DNA of 18,147 nt. Origin: an uncultured Treponema sp. (GTDB lineage Bacteria > Spirochaetota > Spirochaetia > Treponematales > Treponemataceae). The notes beneath the pieces are model-generated. The model ran no database searches. It was not told where the DNA came from and was given only the letters and a program-made list of their open reading frames with translations. The stretch covers positions 1 through 18,147 of the forward strand of contig CAKZZR010000176.1 in NCBI GenBank assembly GCA_937885475.1, read 5' to 3'. This document shows, one piece after another, positions 1-5,250 of this stretch (within the stretch, counting starts at the first letter, position 1; every line of letters begins with the position of its first letter). The translations under genes and the position numbers were made by a program.

Positions 1-49
1 GTCAACCAGTTATAAACATAACAGGGATGACTGAAGTTGCATAAACAAG

Positions 50-170
50 AAAAAACGGATGATGGAGTTCCTATGTTGACAAAAAACATAGGAGGCTCAA
101 CCACCGAAATTAATTCTTTTTAGACATCCTCGCTTTTGCAAAACAAAGCTTCGACTGGAAGCTGTTTTTT
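50..170 (+). repeat. Degenerate copy (D) of the structured intergenic repeat
   Basis: The right end, CTTCGACTGGAAGCTGTTTTTT without its first two bases (151-170), matches the right end of the complete copies except at two positions. The left end is weaker: AAAAAACGG (50-58) can pair with CTGTTTTTT (162-170), and GGAGTT (64-69) can pair with AGCTTC (147-152) using two wobbles. Just upstream, TGAAGTTGCATAAA (32-45) resembles TGAAGCTGCATAAA before copy C. Inside is a perfect hairpin, CCTATGTT (70-77) with AACATAGG (85-92) and a 7-base loop, not found in the other copies. The central arms of the full copies are not recognisable, so this is either a decayed copy or a divergent variant. I see no coding sequence in 1-202. 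Confidence 0.55.
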
Positions 171-202
171 ATAAAATCTCAATATTTTGATACCCTTTTC
201 CC

Positions 203-526
203 ATGGGATTCAAAGAAAGACTTCGAGAGGAAATAGAATATCGGGGACTTTTAATAAAGGAAGTTTCAGCTGCTTTGGGAATCAGCAACAGCACCTTTCT
301 TTCTTATATCGATGCGCGTGGCGTGCTGCCAAATGTTGAAACTGCGGTTAATATTGCAGATTATCTTGGCGTGAGCGTGGAATACCTTGTGAATGGAACA
401 GAAGCAAAAAATCAGAAGGAATCTGCCGAATCCACGGAGCTTTCAAAACTCGTGAGCGCCTACAAAAAGCTTTCGCCCAAAAACAGAACCATGCTGCTCA
501 AATTTGCCGTAATAATGTCTGACTGA
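203..526 (+). CDS. XRE-type helix-turn-helix regulator
   Basis: This 107-residue protein carries one helix-turn-helix domain of the Cro/C1 (XRE) type at about residues 5-65: a helix ending IKEVSAALGIS, the recognition segment NSTFLSYIDARG, then LPNVETAVNIADYLGVSVEYL, the usual end of this fold. The remaining 40 residues are charged (KNQKESAESTELSK), then a short helix; no ligand or protease domain is seen, so it probably acts as a simple DNA-binding dimer. The start is set by the domain, since MGFKERLREEI is the normal beginning of such proteins. No Shine-Dalgarno sequence precedes the ATG (CCCTTTTCCC lies before it), so initiation may be leaderless or unusual. Target genes are unknown; autoregulation or control of the downstream kinase is possible, given dyad symmetries in 546-611. 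Family assignment is firm, role is not. Confidence 0.88.
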   Translation: MGFKERLREEIEYRGLLIKEVSAALGISNSTFLSYIDARGVLPNVETAVNIADYLGVSVEYLVNGTEAKNQKESAESTELSKLVSAYKKLSPKNRTMLLKFAVIMSD

Positions 527-545
527 ACGCAACACGGCACAGAGC

Positions 546-559
546 ATGTCATCTGACAT
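546..559. promoter_or_regulatory. Perfect palindrome, possible operator
   Basis: ATGTCA and TGACAT flank a two-base centre (TC), a perfect 14-bp dyad 20 bp after the XRE gene. A TATAAA follows at 560-565. The symmetry and position suit a binding site for a dimeric regulator such as the upstream XRE protein, but no second copy was found to support it. Confidence 0.35.
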
Positions 560-582
560 TATAAAATTTCTAACATTTTGAA

Positions 583-613
583 TATATCAGTAATACCAGA
601 TATTTGATATAAC
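583..613 (+). promoter_or_regulatory. Inverted repeat over a candidate promoter of the B6 kinase gene
   Basis: TATATCA (583-589) and TGATATA (605-611) form a perfect 7-bp inverted repeat spaced 22 bp start to start, about two helical turns. The right arm overlaps a -10-like TATAAC (608-613), which would start transcription about 22 bases before the kinase ATG. No good -35 is seen, as expected if the promoter is activated or weak. GAGGA (631-635) is the ribosome binding site, 6 bases from the ATG. Confidence 0.4.
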
Positions 614-641
614 AAATCCATAAAAAAAACGAGGATATTTT

Positions 642-1472
642 ATGGATAAACGACTTCTTACAATTCAAGACATTTCCTGTGTTGGTCAGTGCTCGCTCAC
701 TGTTGCCTTGCCGATTATTTCTGCCTGCGGAATAGAAACGGCTATTCTTCCAAGCTCTGTGCTTTCAAATCACACGGCAAAGGGGTTTTCAGGCTGGACG
801 TTCCACGACCTTACCCAGGAAATGCCCAAAATTCTTGAGCGCTGGCTTCATGAAAAAATTGACTTTGACGCGTTCTACACCGGCTATGTAAGCAAGGAAC
901 AGATTCCCTTCATTCTGGATATAATGAACCGGGCGGCGCGGCCGAATGCGCTCCGCATAGTGGATCCTGCAATGGCAGACAACGGCGTGCTTTACGCAGG
1001 CTTTGCGGCGGATTTTCCAAGCGAAATGGAAAAACTTTGCAAGGGCGCAGATTTCATACTGCCAAACCTTACGGAAGCCGCATTCCTGCTTGGCGAACCG
1101 TACGCTGGAACAGAATACAACCGCGCTTACATCGAACGGACGGCAAAAAATCTGTATAAACTCGGCGCAAAAAATGTCATTCTTACAGGAGTAAGCCTTG
1201 AAACAGGCAAGCTTGGAATTGCCACGTATAACGGAGCAACCTTTGATTACTATTTTACCGAACGCCTGAACGCAAGCATGCACGGAACCGGCGACATTTA
1301 TTCCAGCGCATTTGCGGGAGCAATTCTGAGAGAAAAAAGCGTACTGGAAGCGGCAGCAATCGCGGCGGATTTTGTAGTTGAAAGCATGAAAATCACGCTT
1401 AAAGACGAGTCGCACTGGTACGGTGCAAAATTTGAAAAGGCTCTCCCCTATCTTGTGCAGCGCCTGAACTAA
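642..1472 (+). CDS. pdxY: Pyridoxal/pyridoxamine kinase (PdxY/PdxK type)
   Basis: The product (276 residues) phosphorylates pyridoxal or pyridoxamine with ATP in the vitamin B6 salvage pathway in the cytoplasm. It shows the ribokinase-superfamily layout of this subfamily. Near the N-terminus is ISCVGQCSLTVALPIISACGIE, matching the substrate-binding start shared by B6 kinases; then LPSSVLSNHT, the segment VDPAMADNG (usually VDPVMGDNG), and HGTGD at 214-218, whose Asp218 is the expected catalytic base. Length is close to the usual 280-290. GAGGA six bases upstream fixes the start. It is convergent with metY, which needs pyridoxal phosphate. The gene symbol follows the pyridoxamine-kinase-like group; I cannot separate PdxY from PdxK by eye. 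No plus-strand terminator with a U-tract follows. Confidence 0.88.
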   Translation: MDKRLLTIQDISCVGQCSLTVALPIISACGIETAILPSSVLSNHTAKGFSGWTFHDLTQEMPKILERWLHEKIDFDAFYTGYVSKEQIPFILDIMNRAARPNALRIVDPAMADNGVLYAGFAADFPSEMEKLCKGADFILPNLTEAAFLLGEPYAGTEYNRAYIERTAKNLYKLGAKNVILTGVSLETGKLGIATYNGATFDYYFTERLNASMHGTGDIYSSAFAGAILREKSVLEAAAIAADFVVESMKITLKDESHWYGAKFEKALPYLVQRLN

Positions 1473-1510
1473 AAAAGCTCGGGCGACGCGCCTATCCGCA
1501 CGCCGCCCGA
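1471..1510 (-). terminator. Intrinsic terminator of metY
   Basis: On the minus strand TCGGGCG and CGCCCGA (1504-1510 and 1479-1485) form a 7-bp GC-rich stem, extended inward by two pairs after one mismatch. Two bases later comes a run of six T (1476-1471). It lies about 70 bp beyond the metY stop and its U-tract overlaps the kinase stop codon. On the plus strand the hairpin is followed by A's, so it should not stop plus-strand transcription well. Confidence 0.75.
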
Positions 1511-1579
1511 AAAATGGAGAACTGTTATGTCTTTTTTGGCAAGGCATACGACGTACGCGCGCCAAAACTTTCGCCAAAA

Positions 1580-2866
1580 TTAGATTGCGGCAAAGCCCTT
1601 CTCTAGGTCGGCAATTATGTCGTCCGCATGCTCCGTTCCAATGGAAAGACGAATTGTGCTCTGGCTGATTCCCTGATCGGCAAGCTCCGCGTCGGTCAGC
1701 TGGCTGTGCGTTGTGGTTGCCGGGTGAATGACCAGCGATTTTACGTCCGCAACGTTCGCAAGCAGGCTGAAAATCTCAAGATTGTCTATGAACTTCCAAG
1801 CCTCTTCTTTTCCGCCCTTAATCTCAAATGTAAAGATAGAAGCGCCGCCATTCGGAAAATACTTCTGGTACAGCGCGTGGTCAGGATGGTCTGCAAGCGA
1901 CGGATGGTTCACCTTTGCAACCTTTGGATGGTTCTTAAGGAATTCAACCACCTTCTTCGTATTCTCCACATGACGCTCAAGACGGAGCGAAAGCGTCTCC
2001 GTTCCCTGAAGCAACAGGAACGCATTGAACGGGCTGATTGCCGCTCCCTGATCGCGCAACAGAATGGCGCGAATATACGTAACGAACGCCGCAGGACCTA
2101 CCGCATCCGCAAAACTGATTCCGTGATAGCTTGGATTTGCGTCCGCAATCGGCGCGTACTTCCCGCTCTTCTTCCAGTCAAATTTTCCGCCGTCAACAAT
2201 TATTCCGCCCAGGGAAGTTCCATGACCGCCAATGAATTTTGTTGCCGAATGAACCACTATGTCCGCACCATGCTCAAGCGGGCGGATAAGGAACGGCGTT
2301 CCAAACGTGTTGTCAACCACAACCGGAAGCCCATGTTTGTGTGCAATCTCAGAGATAGCGTCCAAATCAGGAATATCGCTGTTGGGATTTCCCAAAGTCT
2401 CAAGATAAATCGCCTTTGTATTCGCCTTTATCGCGCCCTCAACCTCCTTCAAGTTGTGCGCGTCAACAAACGTGGTCTCAACACCAAACTGTGGCAAGGT
2501 GTGGGCAAGCAGATTGTACGAGCCGCCGTAAATAGTCTTTTGAGCCACAATGTGGTCGCCCTTTTGCGCCAGCGCCTCAATCGTATACGTAATGGCAGCC
2601 GCGCCTGAAGCGACCGCCAAAGCCGCAACGCCGCCCTCAAGCGCCGCAATGCGTTTTTCAAGAACATCCTGCGTAGAATTGGTCAGGCGTCCGTAAATAT
2701 TTCCCGCGTCCGCAAGCCCAAAACGATCCGCCGCATGCTTTGAATTATGAAACACATACGACGTAGTCTGATAAATCGGAACCGCACGGCTGTCTGTCGT
2801 AGGGTCTGCCTGCTCCTGTCCAACATGAAGCTGCAATGTCTCAAAATGTAATTTTTTATCTGCCAT
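1580..2866 (-). CDS. metY: O-acetylhomoserine sulfhydrylase (aminocarboxypropyltransferase)
   Basis: A PLP-dependent enzyme of the Cys/Met metabolism fold type I family that makes homocysteine from O-acetylhomoserine and sulfide; some members also act on O-acetylserine. Signatures are LQLHVGQEQADPTTDSRAVP near the start, the cofactor segment ASGAAAITYTIEAL, TLGNPNSDIPDL, DNTFGTPF, and the Schiff-base lysine in SATKFIGGHG (Lys210 from the chosen start). The C-terminal half contains SLVIHPATTTHSQL, typical of MetY. Length is 428 residues, as usual. An upstream in-frame ATG at 2884 would add six residues, but GAGGA at 2879-2875 lies 8 bases before the ATG at 2866, while nothing useful precedes 2884. 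The gene has a long leader of about 245 bases with its own promoter, a small reading frame and hairpins, suggesting control by attenuation or translation. Assignment to MetY rather than MetB/MetZ rests on the length and the HPATTTHSQL region. Confidence 0.93.
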   Translation of the reverse strand: MADKKLHFETLQLHVGQEQADPTTDSRAVPIYQTTSYVFHNSKHAADRFGLADAGNIYGRLTNSTQDVLEKRIAALEGGVAALAVASGAAAITYTIEALAQKGDHIVAQKTIYGGSYNLLAHTLPQFGVETTFVDAHNLKEVEGAIKANTKAIYLETLGNPNSDIPDLDAISEIAHKHGLPVVVDNTFGTPFLIRPLEHGADIVVHSATKFIGGHGTSLGGIIVDGGKFDWKKSGKYAPIADANPSYHGISFADAVGPAAFVTYIRAILLRDQGAAISPFNAFLLLQGTETLSLRLERHVENTKKVVEFLKNHPKVAKVNHPSLADHPDHALYQKYFPNGGASIFTFEIKGGKEEAWKFIDNLEIFSLLANVADVKSLVIHPATTTHSQLTDAELADQGISQSTIRLSIGTEHADDIIADLEKGFAAI

Positions 2867-2899
2867 AATTTTTTCCTCATTCATAAAATATTTTTTTTT

Positions 2900-2970
2900 A
2901 GGGGAAAAGCCTTTCCCCTGCGTCGCACTTTGTTGCGCCGCACCCCTTTCTCCTAAGGGCGATGCCCTTA
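2900..2970 (-). promoter_or_regulatory. Three tandem hairpins in the metY leader
   Basis: In metY transcription order: TAAGGGC/GCCCTTA with loop ATC (2970-2954); an 8-position stem with one mismatch, GCGGCGCA/TGCGACGC, loop ACAAAG (2941-2920); and AGGGGAAA/TTTCCCCT with loop GGCT (2919-2900). The last ends 33 bases before the metY ATG and is followed by nine A's, so it is not a terminator for metY. On the opposite strand nothing suggests a transcription unit needing termination. The block may be a leader control structure or a REP-like element; only one copy is in this window. Confidence 0.5.
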
Positions 2971-2986
2971 AAATCCCAAAAAACCG

Positions 2987-3058
2987 TTACGCCATACAGA
3001 CGCGCATGACACCGTTCCTAAAATTTTCGCGTATAATTTTCTCAAAAAATGCCGCCAT
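2987..3058 (-). CDS. Candidate 23-residue leader peptide of metY
   Basis: A perfect AGGAGG (3069-3064) lies 5 bases before an ATG at 3058 opening 23 codons, ending at TAA 2989-2987. It lies between a strong minus-strand promoter and metY, in the same direction. The peptide begins MAAFFEKIIR and ends VMRVCMA, so three of its last six codons are Met, Cys and Met (ATG CGC GTC TGT ATG GCG). Known leader peptides of amino-acid genes often contain codons of the end product near the stop, and MetY makes the precursor of methionine. Here the codons are few rather than a run, and no clear terminator/antiterminator pair was found next to it. It could also be an ordinary small protein or a chance reading frame with a good ribosome site. 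No recognised family. Confidence 0.5.
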   Translation of the reverse strand: MAAFFEKIIRENFRNGVMRVCMA

Positions 3059-3118
3059 GCGCGCCTCCTGCGTCTTATAGTTTTTATTTCCTAGTTACCT
3101 AGTAGTTTTATATGATTG

Positions 3119-3147
3119 TTTATACCGCATAATACCCATTACGTCAA
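3119..3147 (-). promoter_or_regulatory. Sigma-70-type promoter of metY
   Basis: On the minus strand TTGACG (3147-3142), a 17-bp spacer and TATAAA (3124-3119) make a near-consensus promoter. Transcription would start near 3112, about 245 bases before the metY ATG. Just downstream, CCTAGT occurs twice with an 8-bp period on the plus strand (3090-3095 and 3098-3103), a possible regulator site inside the early transcribed region. Confidence 0.72.
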
Positions 3148-3197
3148 TAGGAAAAAGAAAATTCGCACGGAAATCATTTGTTAGTGTATGTGTATTA

Positions 3198-3428
3198 AAA
3201 AAATAGCTTTCAGTCGAAGTTCATCCTTCAAAATCTAGGGAACGACGGCTGAAAGCCGGCAAAATGCTCCGGTGGAGCATTTTGAGTGAGTCTCCGAGCA
3301 GCTATGCTGCGAAGGCTCGCTAGCTTGCTACACGCATTTTTGCCTTGGAACTTATAAAGTTTGCCGCTTACGCGGCAGCAAAAATGGGTGTTTTTGAAGT
3401 CTGCAACTTCTCCTTCGCGCTATTTTTT
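3198..3428 (-). repeat. Complete copy (A) of the structured intergenic repeat
   Basis: Read on the minus strand, it starts AAAAAATAGC (3428-3419) and ends GCTATTTTTT (3207-3198), a perfect 10-bp terminal inverted repeat. Inside are nested stems: GAAGTT/AACTTC (3410-3405 with 3221-3216), CTTCAAAA/TTTTGAAG (3399-3392 with 3233-3226), a 14-position stem with one mismatch (3391-3378 with 3343-3330), and TGCCGC-GTAA-GCGGCA (3377-3362). The side arm is expanded by about 80 bp compared with copy B and holds a perfect 10-bp hairpin, AAAATGCTCC/GGAGCATTTT (3261-3283), plus CGGCT/AGCCG (3246-3258). No reading frame of note. It sits between the divergent metY and ptsI promoters. A 12-bp inverted repeat, GCACGGAAATCA (3165-3176) and TGATTTCCGTGC (3448-3459), lies outside both ends. 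Confidence 0.85.
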
Positions 3429-3475
3429 ATGCCTCTTCCTATAAAATTGATTTCCGTGCATAAAAATCTCTCGGT

Positions 3476-3504
3476 TTGACCGTATTCCCCTTGTTCGGTA
3501 TAAT
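3476..3504 (+). promoter_or_regulatory. Sigma-70-type promoter of ptsI, probably giving a leaderless mRNA
   Basis: TTGACC (3476-3481), a 17-bp spacer and a perfect TATAAT (3499-3504). The ptsI ATG is at 3514, so with a normal discriminator transcription starts at about 3511-3512, two or three bases before the start codon. There is no Shine-Dalgarno sequence. Confidence 0.78.
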
Positions 3505-3513
3505 TGGCGTGAT

Positions 3514-5232
3514 ATGGAAGTGTTTTTGGGCATTGCGGCGGCTGATGGAACCGGAATTGGACCGGCTTTTGTTATTCCTGCCGCGGTAAAGCGGGCGATA
3601 CCACACAATAAGATTGACTCATCAGAAGTAAAGGAAGGATGGCGTCGCTTTGAGGCCGCCATCCGCGTTGTTACAGAGGATGTTACTGAACGGCTTGCGC
3701 AGCTTCCCAAAGACAAGGTAAACGACATTCAGCGTGAGATTCTTGAGACCTATATCCTTATGCTTGCCGACCCGATTTTTTTGAAGGAAGTAAAGGATTC
3801 CTTTGAAGGCGAGCTTTATAACATTGAATACACCATTCAGCAAAAGTCTGAGCAGTATGCCGCCAGGCTTCGCAATGCCGGAAACGAATATCTTGCCGAG
3901 CGTGCGCAGGACATAACCGACATTTTTGGACGCGTCCTGAATGAGATGCTGGACATTCATCCCTTTGATATAAATTCGGTGCCGGATGGAAGCGTCATTC
4001 TTGCCACAACATTAAGCCCTACGGATACAATCGTTCTTTCGCGCAAAAAAATTGCGGGGCTTGCCCTTACTGACGGCGGACTTTCCAGCCATGTCGTTAT
4101 TTTGGCTCGGAACTACGGAATTCCAACGGTTGTGGGCATTAACCGCGACAGTCTTGCAAAAAAAATAAAGAACGGCGAAACCGTAATCGTAGACACAGAA
4201 ATTGGCGAGCTGCTTGTAGAGCCGGACGAGGCAACGCTTGATGAATACAACAAAAAAATCCGCTCAGAGCTTGCCGAGCAGGAAATTCTGACCCACTATC
4301 TGGAAAAGCCTGCCCGCACAAAAGACGGCGTGGAATTCAAGCTGTATGCAAACATCGGCTCTTCAGAAGAAGCTGAGATTGCCGCAAAAAATGGTGCCGA
4401 CGGAATCGGGCTGTTCCGCACGGAATTCCTTTACATGAGCATGGCAGACGGAACGCCGCATGTTGCCGCCCGCTCTTTCAACGAGGAAGAGCAGTTTGAA
4501 GCCTACAAGCACGTTCTTGAGATAATGAAGGGTAAGCCTGTTACAATCCGCACGCTGGATGCCGGTGGCGACAAGCTCATTAATTCCGTGGAGCTTCCGT
4601 CATTTGAAGAAAAAAATCCGCTTATGGGAATGCGCGCCGTTCGCCTGAGTCTGGCATTTCCGCAGATTCTTCGCACGCAGTTCCGCGCCTTGTACCGGGC
4701 AAGCGTTTTTGGCAATCTGCGCATCATGCTTCCGCTCATCACGTCCACGGAGCAGGTTGAGCAGTGCCTTGCCATTGCCGCCGACGTTCGAGCCGAGCTT
4801 AAGAACGAAAAAATAGAATTCAACGAAAAGGTGCCGATTGGCATAATGATAGAGACTGCCGCCGCCGCGCTTACAAGCGACTGCCTTGCGCAGGTGAGCG
4901 ACTTTTTTTCGCTGGGAACGAACGATCTTACGCAATACACGCTTGCCGTTGACCGTGAAAATTCCAACGTGTCCTCGCTGTACGACGAATTCAATCTTGC
5001 GGTTCTGCGCCTTATAAACATTACGATTCAGAATGCGCGCAAAAAAGGCATTCCGCTTTCTGTATGCGGCGAGATGGCTGCCCGCCGCGACAGCGTCCTT
5101 GTGCTTGCCGGAATGGGAATCCGCAGCCTGAGCATGGGCTCAAAAATGATTTCTCAGACAAAAAAACTGCTGGAACAGTTCACCATAAAAGAGCTTCAGG
5201 CAATTTCTTCAAAACGACTGAACCGGCTGTAG
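3514..5232 (+). CDS. ptsI: Phosphoenolpyruvate-protein phosphotransferase (PTS enzyme I)
   Basis: Enzyme I takes phosphate from PEP onto a histidine and passes it to HPr in the cytoplasm. All parts are present over 572 residues, the normal length: an N-terminal HPr-binding/swivel region beginning FLGIAAADGTGIG, the phospho-His motif GGLSSHVVILARNYG with His193, the PEP-binding motifs GIGLFRTEFLY (Arg302) and RTLDAGGDK, FFSLGTNDLTQYTLA, and LSVCGEMAAR with the catalytic Cys518. The start is fixed by the family's N-terminus although no ribosome site precedes it. der follows after 18 bases, so ptsI probably heads an operon with der, the MerR-like gene and the rsm22-like gene. No HPr or enzyme II gene is in the window; in treponemes PTS proteins are often thought to have mainly regulatory roles, which is an inference here. 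Confidence 0.96.
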   Translation: MEVFLGIAAADGTGIGPAFVIPAAVKRAIPHNKIDSSEVKEGWRRFEAAIRVVTEDVTERLAQLPKDKVNDIQREILETYILMLADPIFLKEVKDSFEGELYNIEYTIQQKSEQYAARLRNAGNEYLAERAQDITDIFGRVLNEMLDIHPFDINSVPDGSVILATTLSPTDTIVLSRKKIAGLALTDGGLSSHVVILARNYGIPTVVGINRDSLAKKIKNGETVIVDTEIGELLVEPDEATLDEYNKKIRSELAEQEILTHYLEKPARTKDGVEFKLYANIGSSEEAEIAAKNGADGIGLFRTEFLYMSMADGTPHVAARSFNEEEQFEAYKHVLEIMKGKPVTIRTLDAGGDKLINSVELPSFEEKNPLMGMRAVRLSLAFPQILRTQFRALYRASVFGNLRIMLPLITSTEQVEQCLAIAADVRAELKNEKIEFNEKVPIGIMIETAAAALTSDCLAQVSDFFSLGTNDLTQYTLAVDRENSNVSSLYDEFNLAVLRLINITIQNARKKGIPLSVCGEMAARRDSVLVLAGMGIRSLSMGSKMISQTKKLLEQFTIKELQAISSKRLNRL

Positions 5233-5250
5233 GCTTAGGGCGGGGATATT

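Noticed and set aside
789..1577. Long minus-strand frame opposite the B6 kinase
   Set aside because: Translation is Cys/Arg/Phe-rich with no motif, the pattern of an antisense shadow of a real gene.
1514..1606. Short plus-strand frame (30 codons) between the kinase terminator region and metY
   Set aside because: It overlaps the 3' end of metY on the other strand, has no ribosome site and no recognisable peptide.
1628..2608. 326-codon plus-strand frame opposite metY
   Set aside because: Antisense shadow: no family features, and metY is certain on the other strand.
2881..2945. GTG-started 20-codon frame (after AGGAG) running through the hairpins into the ATG at 2884
   Set aside because: It consists of the hairpin sequence, is basic and lysine/arginine-rich without any motif, and GTG starts are easy to find by chance. 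The better metY start is 2866.
2900..3118. SAM riboswitch in the metY leader
   Set aside because: None of the conserved SAM-I elements (such as the GGTG/GAGGGA core and GCAACC) could be found in order on the minus strand.
3198..3428. CRISPR array or tandem repeat
   Set aside because: The repeats inside are inverted, not regularly spaced direct repeats.
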